Below, one piece after another: positions 5,859 through 15,775 of a stretch of 17,447 nt of DNA. The stretch is taken from positions 1-17,447 of the forward strand of contig JBKJIJ010000009.1 in NCBI GenBank assembly GCA_046598525.1, in the 5' to 3' direction. Position numbers and translations under genes: made by a program. Positions within the stretch are counted from its first letter, which is position 1. Each line of letters opens with the position of its first letter. The stretch is from Methylotenera_A sp046598525 (GTDB taxonomy: Bacteria; Pseudomonadota; Gammaproteobacteria; Burkholderiales; Methylophilaceae). A model generated the notes under the pieces. It saw only the letters and a list, made by a program, of their open reading frames with translations. It was not told the DNA's origin and searched no databases.

Positions 5859-8800
5859 TTAACAATCAATTTGCACAAAATGCTCTTGCTTATCGTTGCT
5901 TAATGGAATCATACAAGGCGCGTTAGACGTAGCAGTTTCAATAGTAGCAACCGTATTGATAACTACATTATCTAAAGTAACGCACACAGCTTTTTCCGTT
6001 TTATTACCCTGCAAATTAATGGTGATGTGATACACCGTATCGCGATAGCGGTAATGGATTTTGTAGGATTGCCAATGTTTGGGCACGCACGGCGCAATAC
6101 GCAAACAATCATTTTCTAGCGTTACGCCTAACAATGTTTCAAGCGTCAGGCGATACATCCAGCCTGCCGCGCCTGTGTACCAAGTCCAGCCGCCGCGGCC
6201 AGTGTGTGGCGCTGTGGCGTAAATATCGGCACTCATTACATAAGGCTCTACCTTATAGGTTTGCGCTTGTTGCAAGGTGGCTGCGTGATGAATGGGGTTA
6301 AGCATGTGATACAACTCCCACGCTTGTTCTTTTTCACCTTGCATGGCGTAAGCCATAGTGGCCCAAATAGCGGCGTGCGTATATTGGCCGCCGTTTTCGC
6401 GCACTCCAGGCACATAGCCTTTAATGTATCCAGGCTCTAATTCTGATTGATTAAATGGTGGATCTAGCAATTTAATTAGCTGTGAATCACGCTCAATCAA
6501 GCGTTGATTAACCGCTGCCATGGCTTGTTTAGCGCGCGCAGGGTCACCGCTTTTTGAAATTACGGCCCAACTTTGGCTGATTGAGTCAATCTGACATTCA
6601 TCATTGAGTTTTGAGCCCAATGGCGTGCCATCATCAAAATAGGCGCGTCTGTACCATTCGCCATCCCACGCATGCGTTTCAATATTGCCTTTTAATAATA
6701 TAGCCTGCGTGGTGCATATTTCGGCAAATGCGTGGTCACATTTCAAATTGGCAATCAAACTAAAGCTGTTTAAATTTTCGACCAAGAACCAAGCCAGCCA
6801 AACGCTTTCGCCCTTGCCTTCGCGCCCGATTAAATTCATGCCATCGTTCCAATCGCCACAACCAATTAATGGCAACTGGTGCGCACCAAAGCGCAAGCCG
6901 TGTTTAATCGCTCTTACACAATGCTCATACAAGCTGGCGGATTCATTGGAGCGTTGCGGTAAATCGTAATACGCTTCTTCATGCTGATTTAAGGCGCGGC
7001 CTTCTAAAAAGTGCACTTGCTCATCTAACACGGCGGTGTCACCCGTTGTGGTGACATAACGACAAGTGGCATAAGCCAGCCATAAATAATCATCAGAAAA
7101 ATGCGTGCGCACGCCCTGCCCATTGGGCGGATGCCACCAATGTTGCACATCGCCTTGCGGAAATTGGCGTTGCGCGCAGCGAATAATCTGCTCGCGCGCC
7201 AACCACGGTGCGGCATGCACTAATGCCATGGTGTCTTGTAGTTGATCGCGGAAACCGTAAGCGCCGCCTGATTGATAATAACCGCTGCGGCCCCACAGCC
7301 GGCATGAGATGGTTTGATACAGCAGCCAGCCATTGCTTAAAATATTCAGCGCCGCATCTGGCGTTTCTACTTGCACCGCGCCTAAGGTGTGGTTCCAATA
7401 TTCATGCACGGCATCTAAAGCCTGCCCTGCCCCTGCTCTGCCGCTAAAGCGCTGAATATATTGCCGCGCTTCATCCACATTATTGGCGGCGCCAAACACA
7501 AACACACACTCGCGTTCTTCGTTTTCGCGCAAATTAATGGGCGCTTGCAACGCCGCGCATGGGTCTAAACCTGCGCCAGATCGGCCAGATAAGCGTTTAC
7601 GGCGCATAGCAGCTGGGCTGGCTAGTGAGCCGTTTCGGCCAATAAACTCGGTACGGCTACCGCTGGTGCTAGTTTCTTTTTCAATTAAGCAAGCAAACAC
7701 AATGCGATTAGCACATTCGCGGCTATAAGCGTTGCGCGCAAAAATGGCACCTGTTTGCGCATCGGTTTCTGTGACAATATGCATTAAGTTTTGGTGGCGC
7801 CACTCACCCATCACTAATTCAAAATAGCCTGATAGTGATAATTGGCGCGCGCGATTAGACAGATTACGCAATTTAATCACCACAAATTTTACCGGTGCAT
7901 CCATTGCCACATAAGTGGTTAATTCAGAATAAATGCCTGCCTCAGAGTGTTCAAATACACTGTAACCAAAACCATGACGGCAAAGGTAATCGGATTTATC
8001 TTGCGTGGCAATGCCGTTAAGTAAAGGCGTTGGCGACCAAAACGCCCCTGTTTCTTCATCGCGAATATAATGCGCTTCACCGCTGCTGTCTGATATTGGA
8101 TCGTTGTGCCATGTGGTTAATCTAAATTCATGCGCGTTTTCTACCCAAGTGTAGGCGCTGCCGCTTTCGGTAACGACTGTGCCAATAAACGGGCTGGCAA
8201 TTACGTTTGACCAAGGCGCTGGCGTTTTTTGACCGTTACTTAGGGTAATCACATATTCACGGCCATCTGGCGTAAAGCCGCCCAAGCCATTATCAAATAC
8301 CAATGCGCGTTTTGGCGGCGCCATAGTGCGCTGAGTGTGCGCTTGCATTAAAGGTTCTAATCGATCTGTCGTTCTTTCCGTTGTACGTTCGGCTGAAACC
8401 CGACGTTCCACTTGCTCAATCAGGCTTTCGTTACTATCGGTAAACACAATGCGCGCTACTGTTTGAAATAGCACGCGTGCTTCTTCTGATAGTTCTTCTA
8501 CCCTTCTAATAAACACGCCACCCGGTTTATCCAAAGTTTGCGCTTCTGGCCCAGAATTAATCAGCCCAATAATTTGGTCTTGTAAATCGGCGCGGTAGCC
8601 AGAAAAATCTTCATTCACAATGACTAAATCCGCCACTAAGCCGTTCATGCGCCAATAGGTATGCGCTTGCAGTAATTGTTTAACCAAGTTGATGCGATTA
8701 ATATCGCCAATGCGCATTAACACAATTGGTAAATCGCCAGAAACACCAAAACGCCACAGACCAGATTGACCTAAATGATTGCGCGAAATAACGCTGGGCG

Positions 8801-11800
8801 CGGCGCGGCGCATAGAGTTGCAATAAATAACTGAGCTAGCCAAGCGACCATATACCTGCGCATCGGCTTCGGATGCATTAAGCATACGCAACACTTCTTG
8901 GCTTTGAAACCATGCCATCTCAAAAGCGCGCTCTACAAAATGTCTATCGCCATATTTATCAATTAAAGCCAACGCCGCCTCACGCGAATTAGCCACGCCA
9001 GAAATAATCTGCACAGTGGTTGATTGGTCGGTGGATAAATGAATCGAGCGCCTAATGGCCACAATCGGATCCAACACTGAGCCATCGGTATTGGATAATA
9101 CGTTTGATTTGTTTGAGCCTATTTTATTAGCTGGCCGGCCAAATAGTTGGTCGCTAATCTGGCTGGATACTTGGCCCAATAAGCTTTCTGTTGATTTGGT
9201 TTCATCTTCAGAATCAAACACAATAGGATTTGCAGCAGTGCGTCCGCGGCCTATAAATTTTGCTCTATCGGTTTCAAAGCTGGGTGATTGTGCTATTTCG
9301 TTATTATTTTCGCCAGCATTGGTATTGCTTACCGCCATTAAATGGAACATCCAAGGCACTCGCTCATCTTGGGTGCGCGGCCGTCTGGTTGAAATAATGG
9401 CGTTTCTATCGGTCAAAATTTCGGTTTGCACAAACAAATTGCTAAACGAACGGTGCGCTAAATCGGCATTTTGCGGCGCTAAAATCACCTCGGCATAGCT
9501 GGTTAATTCAATATGGCGTTCGCGTGCCGATAAATTGGTTAAAGTTACGCGGCGAATTTCTACATCATCTTCTGGCGATACGCTAATTTCAGTGTGCGTT
9601 TCAATTGATTGATCGCGGCGGCGATATTCGGCGCGCGCTTGCGAAAATACCGCTTCATAAAAATCGGCCTTGCGTAGCGTTGGCTGGTGCGCGCTAGACC
9701 AATAACGCTGGCTATCTAAATCGCGCACATAAATAAACGTGCCCCAATTATCTTGCGTGGCATCTTCGCGCCAACGGGTTACCGCTAAATCGTGCCAACG
9801 GCTGTAACCGCCGCCAGCATTGGTCGCCATTACATGGTAGCGGCCGTTAGACAGCAAATGCACCTCAGGAATGGATGTATTAATCTGCGAAAAGACGCGC
9901 ATGGTAGCGCCTTCGGTTTCGGTATTAGTTAATGCATTTGCATTTACTTCGGCCAGATGCGGCTGCAAAGTGGCGCCTTGTTTTGGTATGCGTTCTTGCA
10001 GCAATAATTCTGTGGCTTTAATATAAGGCGCGGCCATAAATCGGCGTTGCATGGGTTTATTCAATAAAACCTGCGCGAATGAAAGCAAACTCATGCCTTG
10101 ATGGTGTGCCATAAAGGTGAAAATAGCCGCATGATTTTTACCGCGCGGCAAGCGATTAGGCGTGTAATCAATCGCTTCATAAAATCCATATTGGCCGACA
10201 AAGCCGCTGGCCGCCAATTTTTGTAAGTTTTTACAAGCCTCATTGGGTAATACCATTAAAGCCAGCGCGCTAGCGTAAGGCGCAATCACTAAATCATCGG
10301 CCAAGCCCCTTTTAAAACCCAAACCCGGCACGCCAAACGCGCGATATTGATACACTTGGCCAATATCGGTGGCGTTATAGCAAGATTCTGAAATGCCCCA
10401 AGGCACGTTATTTTGTTGACCATATTGAATTTGCCTGCGCACCACCGCTTTGCAGGTTTGATCCAGCAGCGTGTTTTCAAAGCTGGGCATAATAAGGTTA
10501 GGCATTAAATACTCAAACATAGAGCCAGACCAAGACAGCAAGCTTACATCGCCACTCATGCTAGTTAATAAGCGGCCTAATGAGAACCAATGTTTTTGCG
10601 GCAATTGGCCTTGGGCAATCAGCAAAAAGCTGGCTAATCGCGCTTCAGATGCCAATAAATCGTAACAAGATGGATCGCGTCTGCGTTCGCCTACGTCAAA
10701 GCCAATGCTTAATAAATCGGTGGCGTTATCGTATAAAAAGGTGAAATCCATTTCAGCCATTTTGGCCGCGCGCATCGCTAACTCATCAATTAATTGCAAG
10801 CGTTTGTTATCAGTATTGGCTTGCAGGCCGTTGTTTGATTCCTCAAAAAACGCTTTAGCCTGCGCACAAAATGCATTTGTCCAATAAACCAGCTCATCTT
10901 GCTGGTCAATCTCTGTTGGTATTGCGCCTTGTAAATCGTTGGCAATTTGATGAATTTTTTCAAAAACTTGCTGCATTGTTTGTGCGTTTTGTAAGGGCTT
11001 TTCAGCGGCTTGCTGCAATAGGTCTTGCAGCAACTTAATCTTACTTTCAATAGCCTTTGCCGGCAAAATTGGCACATGTTCGGCCAAAATATTCAGCGTA
11101 TCATTTAAGCCCTGCAAGGCTTTAGTAGCTTGTAAAGGCTGGTTCTTAAGCTCTAACAGGCCAGCTTGCAAGGTGATTAAACAGCCTGCCAAATTGCCAC
11201 TATCCACCGATGAAATATACTGCGGATTTAACACCTGCAAAGTGCGCGTATCGTACCAATTGTAAAAATGGCCGTGGTAGCGGCTTAATTTTTCCATGGT
11301 GGTTAAGGTATTTTGCGTCAGTTCTAGTAATTTGCCAACGGTAATATAGCCAAAATCATAAGCGGCTAAATTAGCCAGCAAACCCATGCCCATATTGGTG
11401 GGCGATGTGCGTGATGCAATCATCGATGTTGGGTATTGCTGCACATTATCGGGCGCTAACCAATTGTCTCGGGCGTTTACAAATTCATCAAAATAACGCC
11501 AAGTGCGTCTGGCGCTGATTTGCAAAAATGTCATCTGCTCCTGCGTTAACGGCGCGGCTTTTGAGGTAATTGGCTTGCTAATCCACCATGCCACCATTGG
11601 TGAAACTAGCCACAGCAATAAAATAGGCGCACAAAATTGCCAAGCGACTAATGGGTAAGTTTGCAAAGTTTGTGTATAAAATAAATAAGCGCTTAGCAAC
11701 AATGCAGCCGCTGGTGCTATCCACATTTCTTTGTAAAAATCTAAAATACTATTGCTTGCGTTACGTTTTGTATAAACCGGCAAATGCCAAAGCAGTAAGC

Positions 11801-14684
11801 CGCGTTTGGTTAGCAACATGCGCCCTGCTGAGCGCACAATCGCATCTACATTTACGGCTGCTTCGTAAGGCAAAAATAGTAGGGTTAAGGTAGCCAGCAT
11901 TAAGCTGTGCGTGGCGGCTTGGTTAGATAACTTTATATGCGCCAACCAAGCACGCTCTTTTGGCTTGTTAATTAGCGCTATCCAATTGCTTAATAATGGC
12001 GGCAGATAAATGACTGCTAGCACCAGCGCTTGAATAGTTAGCATGACTAAAAATGAGGAATCGATTAGCCAGCTAGCGACCAGCAAGGCAAAAAGTGACA
12101 ATGCAATTAGGCTGCGCCTTAAATTATCAACAATTTTCCATACTGATAACGCACTTAAAGGGTTGGGTTGCCGATTAACTTTTAGGCCGTCGGCTGCTGG
12201 CACGCGCGGCAATAACCAGCCTGCTAATTGCCAATCACCCCGCACCCAGCGGTGGCGGCGGCTAATATCCATGGCGTAGCTGGCAGGATGTTCTTCAATT
12301 AAATCTACATCGCTAACTAACGCGCTTCTGGCGTAACCACTTTCTAATAAATCGTGGCTTAAAATTAAATTATTCGGAAAGCGCCCATCAACCGCCAACC
12401 TAAACGCATCCACGTCATAAATGCCTTTGCCAACAAATGAGCCTTCCGCAAAAATATCTTGGTATACATCTGATACTTCGCGCGTGTAAGGATCCATACC
12501 CGATTCGCCCGCATATAGCTTGGTAAACCATGTTTGATTAGCGCTTAATAAACCAATCGATGCGCGCGGCTGCAAAATAGCGTAGCCATGTTTAATGCGG
12601 CCTAAATCATCATCAAACACAGGCCTATTAAGCGGATGCGCCATATTGCCGATTAATTTGCGCGCTGAATCACGCGGCAATTGGGTATCGGTATCTAGCG
12701 TAATCACATATTGAATGGTGCTTAAAACACTGGTATCACCCACAATATCGGTAAATGCGCATTCAATATTGCCCAGCATATCGCCATCGCGCAACAAGGT
12801 ATTAAATTGCTCTAACTTGCCGCGTTTACGCTCATAGCCCATCCAAACCTTGTCAACGGCATTCCACTCGCGCTGGCGATGAAACAGATAAAACACACTT
12901 GGCCTGTCCTCAAAATAACGCGCATTCAGCGTTTCGATTCCAGCACGAATATGGCTGATTAGTGCAGCGTCATCTGGCATTACTTTATCAGCGGCATCTC
13001 TAAAATCGGTTAGCAAAGCAAATAGTAAATTGCTATCGCGATTGCCTAAATAGCGAATTTCCAATGCTTCTAGCAAGCCATCAATTTCGGCGGCGCTGCC
13101 AATTAAGGTGGGAATCACCACCATGCTGCGGTGCTGTTCTGGCACGCCTTTAGAGAAATCTAGCCTTGGCAATGCATGCGGACGCATGGTTTGCGTGACG
13201 ATTAAATTGACCAGCGAAACAGCCAATGCCGACGTGCCAACAAAGCCTATGGCGGACAGCAGCCAAACCTGCCACTGGCTTAATGACATATTTAAACCAG
13301 CAAAAATGATGATTGCGGTGAATATGGATGTGAGTAATAAAATGCTGCCCACATAGAAAAACAACCTAAATGGTTGGCAGGATTTTTTAAATGCAGCCAG
13401 CAAGGGTTTACGGCAATTTAGCGTTTTTTTAAGTGCACATAAGCCATCGTCAATTAAGTAGTAACCAATATGCGCGCTACGGTGTTGGCTACCCAGTAAT
13501 TTTAGCGCGGTGTCGGCTAAATTAATGGCCGCATTGGCTGTGGCGATTTCGTATTGAGAGCATTGATTGCTATTGGCTGCCGATTTGTTTTTTGGCATCA
13601 ATTTAGCCACATCTTCTATCGCATGCCGGTAGCGATCGCGTGTGGAAAAATCTTGATTAACGTATTGATTAACCGGGTCTTTTAGCAATAATTGCTCTAC
13701 CGCGCTAAGTGACTCAACAAAATTGCGCCAATCCATGGCGCCAATAAAACGCAAACTGCCAATACTATTGGCGATTGAAATTTGATTAGCGGCTGCGGTT
13801 CTGCTGGCGGATTCTAATAATTGCGTGGCAGTAACATGTTGCAATAAAAGTTGCTGCTCTACCCATGTTTGCACAAACGCCATGGCTGCGCCTTGATCTT
13901 GCAATTTGGCGTAAAACTCTTCTACAAACGATGCCGTCAGCGGAATATCGGCATCGGCAAACTTAGCCAGCAACTGAATAATATGCTTGGGTTCGCTTTC
14001 TGCCGCGGCTAGCATGCGGTCTGCCCACATGGTGGCGCTTTCTTGCTCTTCACGGCGGTTGGCAATGCGCACTGAAACGCGACGCAAATTTTCAATTAAC
14101 GCCAATTGCAACATAATGGGAAAAGCCCATAACTCGCCCAGCATAAGCGGCTCTACGCTTTGATAAGCGGCAATAAATTGCGTGCTATTTTCGCTATCTA
14201 CACGGCCATCCATATGCGAAATTAACGCTAATGCTAAATCGTAAATGCGCGGAAAACCGTTAGATTCGCCGCCAGTTAAACGCGGTAATTGCTTGCTATA
14301 ACCGCGCGGCAAATGGCGCTGGGCCAAGGTAATTTGTTGTTGAATTAAATAGTAATTATCCAGCAGCCAAGTTTCGGCAGGTGCTAAGTTTTGGCCGATT
14401 TTGACAGAATGACTATTGGCGGCCGAAATAGCCTGATAAGCACACAAAATAACATTGGCATTATCTGAAAGCCTTGCCAGCAAACAATCCGGGCCCAATT
14501 TAGGGTTAACTGCGTGCAATCTGGCCAAGCTGATGGCGTGGCGTTTCAGCTGCTCAATACTTAATAGCTCAGCGCGCAGTAATTCCGGGTCAATTTCTTT
14601 GGGCGCAGGCTCTTTAACAAACGCCAACACCTTTGAAAGTTTTTTAGAAAAAGTAGAAGAATTAGCGATGATAATAGCTTTCAA
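5859..14684 (-). CDS. ndvB: Cyclic beta-1,2-glucan synthase (GT84-GH94)
   Basis: A 2941-residue inner-membrane enzyme of the NdvB/ChvB/Cgs type, somewhat longer than the roughly 2830 residues of the rhizobial proteins. The family builds cyclic beta-1,2-glucan from UDP-glucose by protein-primed initiation, elongation, phosphorolytic length control and cyclisation. Visible parts: a helical N-terminal region; two membrane segments (about 441-465 and 470-495); the GT84 domain with DTDTQLPRD (664-672, metal and UDP-sugar binding) and RRHRWVRGDW (about 809-818); five more membrane segments (about 857-1035); a glycoamylase-like domain with WGISES (1429-1434); a beta-sandwich region (from about 1610); and a C-terminal GH94 phosphorylase domain (about 2130-2900) with CGDWNDGMN, whose DWND (2611-2614) carries the catalytic acid. 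The start is TTG; no in-frame ATG exists between it and the upstream stop, and no Shine-Dalgarno site is clear, so the exact start is uncertain. No exporter gene adjoins it. Confidence 0.95.
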   Translation of the reverse strand: MKAIIIANSSTFSKKLSKVLAFVKEPAPKEIDPELLRAELLSIEQLKRHAISLARLHAVNPKLGPDCLLARLSDNANVILCAYQAISAANSHSVKIGQNLAPAETWLLDNYYLIQQQITLAQRHLPRGYSKQLPRLTGGESNGFPRIYDLALALISHMDGRVDSENSTQFIAAYQSVEPLMLGELWAFPIMLQLALIENLRRVSVRIANRREEQESATMWADRMLAAAESEPKHIIQLLAKFADADIPLTASFVEEFYAKLQDQGAAMAFVQTWVEQQLLLQHVTATQLLESASRTAAANQISIANSIGSLRFIGAMDWRNFVESLSAVEQLLLKDPVNQYVNQDFSTRDRYRHAIEDVAKLMPKNKSAANSNQCSQYEIATANAAINLADTALKLLGSQHRSAHIGYYLIDDGLCALKKTLNCRKPLLAAFKKSCQPFRLFFYVGSILLLTSIFTAIIIFAGLNMSLSQWQVWLLSAIGFVGTSALAVSLVNLIVTQTMRPHALPRLDFSKGVPEQHRSMVVIPTLIGSAAEIDGLLEALEIRYLGNRDSNLLFALLTDFRDAADKVMPDDAALISHIRAGIETLNARYFEDRPSVFYLFHRQREWNAVDKVWMGYERKRGKLEQFNTLLRDGDMLGNIECAFTDIVGDTSVLSTIQYVITLDTDTQLPRDSARKLIGNMAHPLNRPVFDDDLGRIKHGYAILQPRASIGLLSANQTWFTKLYAGESGMDPYTREVSDVYQDIFAEGSFVGKGIYDVDAFRLAVDGRFPNNLILSHDLLESGYARSALVSDVDLIEEHPASYAMDISRRHRWVRGDWQLAGWLLPRVPAADGLKVNRQPNPLSALSVWKIVDNLRRSLIALSLFALLVASWLIDSSFLVMLTIQALVLAVIYLPPLLSNWIALINKPKERAWLAHIKLSNQAATHSLMLATLTLLFLPYEAAVNVDAIVRSAGRMLLTKRGLLLWHLPVYTKRNASNSILDFYKEMWIAPAAALLLSAYLFYTQTLQTYPLVAWQFCAPILLLWLVSPMVAWWISKPITSKAAPLTQEQMTFLQISARRTWRYFDEFVNARDNWLAPDNVQQYPTSMIASRTSPTNMGMGLLANLAAYDFGYITVGKLLELTQNTLTTMEKLSRYHGHFYNWYDTRTLQVLNPQYISSVDSGNLAGCLITLQAGLLELKNQPLQATKALQGLNDTLNILAEHVPILPAKAIESKIKLLQDLLQQAAEKPLQNAQTMQQVFEKIHQIANDLQGAIPTEIDQQDELVYWTNAFCAQAKAFFEESNNGLQANTDNKRLQLIDELAMRAAKMAEMDFTFLYDNATDLLSIGFDVGERRRDPSCYDLLASEARLASFLLIAQGQLPQKHWFSLGRLLTSMSGDVSLLSWSGSMFEYLMPNLIMPSFENTLLDQTCKAVVRRQIQYGQQNNVPWGISESCYNATDIGQVYQYRAFGVPGLGFKRGLADDLVIAPYASALALMVLPNEACKNLQKLAASGFVGQYGFYEAIDYTPNRLPRGKNHAAIFTFMAHHQGMSLLSFAQVLLNKPMQRRFMAAPYIKATELLLQERIPKQGATLQPHLAEVNANALTNTETEGATMRVFSQINTSIPEVHLLSNGRYHVMATNAGGGYSRWHDLAVTRWREDATQDNWGTFIYVRDLDSQRYWSSAHQPTLRKADFYEAVFSQARAEYRRRDQSIETHTEISVSPEDDVEIRRVTLTNLSARERHIELTSYAEVILAPQNADLAHRSFSNLFVQTEILTDRNAIISTRRPRTQDERVPWMFHLMAVSNTNAGENNNEIAQSPSFETDRAKFIGRGRTAANPIVFDSEDETKSTESLLGQVSSQISDQLFGRPANKIGSNKSNVLSNTDGSVLDPIVAIRRSIHLSTDQSTTVQIISGVANSREAALALIDKYGDRHFVERAFEMAWFQSQEVLRMLNASEADAQVYGRLASSVIYCNSMRRAAPSVISRNHLGQSGLWRFGVSGDLPIVLMRIGDINRINLVKQLLQAHTYWRMNGLVADLVIVNEDFSGYRADLQDQIIGLINSGPEAQTLDKPGGVFIRRVEELSEEARVLFQTVARIVFTDSNESLIEQVERRVSAERTTERTTDRLEPLMQAHTQRTMAPPKRALVFDNGLGGFTPDGREYVITLSNGQKTPAPWSNVIASPFIGTVVTESGSAYTWVENAHEFRLTTWHNDPISDSSGEAHYIRDEETGAFWSPTPLLNGIATQDKSDYLCRHGFGYSVFEHSEAGIYSELTTYVAMDAPVKFVVIKLRNLSNRARQLSLSGYFELVMGEWRHQNLMHIVTETDAQTGAIFARNAYSRECANRIVFACLIEKETSTSGSRTEFIGRNGSLASPAAMRRKRLSGRSGAGLDPCAALQAPINLRENEERECVFVFGAANNVDEARQYIQRFSGRAGAGQALDAVHEYWNHTLGAVQVETPDAALNILSNGWLLYQTISCRLWGRSGYYQSGGAYGFRDQLQDTMALVHAAPWLAREQIIRCAQRQFPQGDVQHWWHPPNGQGVRTHFSDDYLWLAYATCRYVTTTGDTAVLDEQVHFLEGRALNQHEEAYYDLPQRSNESASLYEHCVRAIKHGLRFGAHQLPLIGCGDWNDGMNLIGREGKGESVWLAWFLVENLNSFSLIANLKCDHAFAEICTTQAILLKGNIETHAWDGEWYRRAYFDDGTPLGSKLNDECQIDSISQSWAVISKSGDPARAKQAMAAVNQRLIERDSQLIKLLDPPFNQSELEPGYIKGYVPGVRENGGQYTHAAIWATMAYAMQGEKEQAWELYHMLNPIHHAATLQQAQTYKVEPYVMSADIYATAPHTGRGGWTWYTGAAGWMYRLTLETLLGVTLENDCLRIAPCVPKHWQSYKIHYRYRDTVYHITINLQGNKTEKAVCVTLDNVVINTVATIETATSNAPCMIPLSNDKQEHFVQIDC

Positions 14685-14847
14685 TAATGGATAATGCGGC
14701 GCAAATACTGAAGCTAAAAGAATAAAGCTAGTAGTTAAGTTTGATGTTGAACACCTGTATATTCAGTACACCTCTCAATTTAAGCTACTTTTGCTGCCCC
14801 TTCTGTGCGTTATCTAACATAGCGCCTTGCTGCAAAGCGCTTACCGC
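14685..14847 (-). promoter_or_regulatory. Intergenic region upstream of the glucan synthase gene
   Basis: This 163-bp gap follows the BrkB-type gene and precedes the synthase on the same strand. It holds two direct copies of ACACCT (14751-14756 and 14768-14773, AGGTGT on the coding strand, 17 bp apart) and several copies of AAGCTA (14711, 14725, 14782). An AT-rich TATAC between the AGGTGT copies could be a -10 box, but no good -35 pairs with it. The gap is long enough for a separate promoter; regulator binding to the direct repeat is speculative. Confidence 0.3.
14821..14841 (-). terminator. Near-perfect 21-bp palindrome 3' of the BrkB-type gene
   Basis: AGCGCCTTGC-T-GCAAAGCGCT is symmetrical about T14831 with a single C/A mismatch, and lies 6 bp beyond the stop of the minus-strand gene at 14848. 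The transcript could form a GC-containing hairpin there, but no U-run follows (ATGTTAG). It may be a partial terminator, an RNA-processing or stabilising hairpin, or a protein site for the following gene. Confidence 0.4.
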
Positions 14848-15711
14848 TTAAGTTTTAGCTTCAATTTTAGGTTTGCGTGAGCCATACGTTTTTGAATACG
14901 CCCAAGTAAACTCGGCCCCCAGCAAAAACACTTGCGCCGAATAATAAACCCACACCAGCAACACCACTAAAGAACCCGCCACACCAAAGCCAGAGGCGAT
15001 TTGGCTTCTGCCGATGTACAAACCGATTAATAATTTACCCACCATAAACAAAATAGAGGTAAATAATGCGCCAATCCAAACCTCGCTCCAGTGGATTCTG
15101 GCGCTGGGCATTAATTTATAAATCATGGCAAACATGGCGGTGGTCATTACAAAGCTAAACACAATATTTAGGATTTTTAATATCGATACCCATTCGGTTG
15201 AATCGGGCGACCACCATTGGCCAACGGCTGACAAGCCGGCACTAAAAACCAATGAAACCATGAGAATAAAACCAATGCCTAAAATCACGCCAAACGACAA
15301 TATGCGCTCTCTAAATAACGCCACAATGCCATTTATTTTCTTGCGTTCTGGCACACACCAAATCCGGTCTAGCGAATTTTGCAATTCGCCAAACACGGTT
15401 GTGGCGCCCACCAACAACAGCACAAAGCCAATAATGGTGGCAATTAAACCCTCTTGCGGCTTATTTACATTTTCAATTAAGGCTTGCACGGCAACAGCAC
15501 CCTGCTCACCCATTAAATGATTAAGCTGGCCCGAAATTTCGCCACGGGCCGCATCAACACCAAAAGCAAATCCAGCAATAGAAAGCACAATAAGCAGCAT
15601 GGGCGCGATTGAAAACAAGGTGTAAAACGATAGAGCAGCACCCATGCTAGAAACGTAATCATCACTCCAGCCATTTGCAGTCATTTTTAACAGCTGCCAG
15701 ATTTTTCCCAT
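14848..15711 (-). CDS. yihY: YihY/BrkB family inner-membrane protein
   Basis: A 287-residue integral membrane protein of the YihY/BrkB (UPF0761) family, of usual length. Six hydrophobic segments can be placed at about 26-50, 89-110, 139-160, 178-199, 210-231 and 242-266. Family-typical features are the start of helix 1 (AALSFYTLFSIAPMLLIVLSIAGF), FGELQNSLDRIW after helix 2, and the C-terminal VYYSAQVFLLGAEFTWAY. The family was once called ribonuclease BN by mistake; its true role is not settled, with transport or envelope functions proposed. I chose the ATG at 15711 rather than the TTG at 15723 because GAGAAAG lies just before it on the minus strand. It follows the catalase gene by 64 bp on the same strand, so read-through is possible, and is 163 bp ahead of the glucan synthase gene. 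Confidence 0.93.
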   Translation of the reverse strand: MGKIWQLLKMTANGWSDDYVSSMGAALSFYTLFSIAPMLLIVLSIAGFAFGVDAARGEISGQLNHLMGEQGAVAVQALIENVNKPQEGLIATIIGFVLLLVGATTVFGELQNSLDRIWCVPERKKINGIVALFRERILSFGVILGIGFILMVSLVFSAGLSAVGQWWSPDSTEWVSILKILNIVFSFVMTTAMFAMIYKLMPSARIHWSEVWIGALFTSILFMVGKLLIGLYIGRSQIASGFGVAGSLVVLLVWVYYSAQVFLLGAEFTWAYSKTYGSRKPKIEAKT

Positions 15712-15775
15712 AAACTTTCTCAAATTAGACTAAGCAACATTAAAATTAAACAACACATGGTTTAGTAACATAAAG

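Noticed and set aside
9055..9498. A 147-codon open frame on the plus strand opposite the glucan synthase, and similar shorter ones along 6200-14700
   Set aside because: The minus-strand frame encodes recognisable GT84/GH94 sequence throughout. The opposite frames have no family-like features or good start sites and arise from the base composition of the real gene.
14754..14770. CTGTATATTCAG resembling a LexA box upstream of the glucan synthase
   Set aside because: The LexA pattern needs CTG-N10-CAG; here the spacing is only six bases.
15125..15520. A 131-codon open frame on the plus strand opposite the BrkB-type gene
   Set aside because: It is the complement of well-conserved membrane helices, with no ribosome binding site and no protein-like features.
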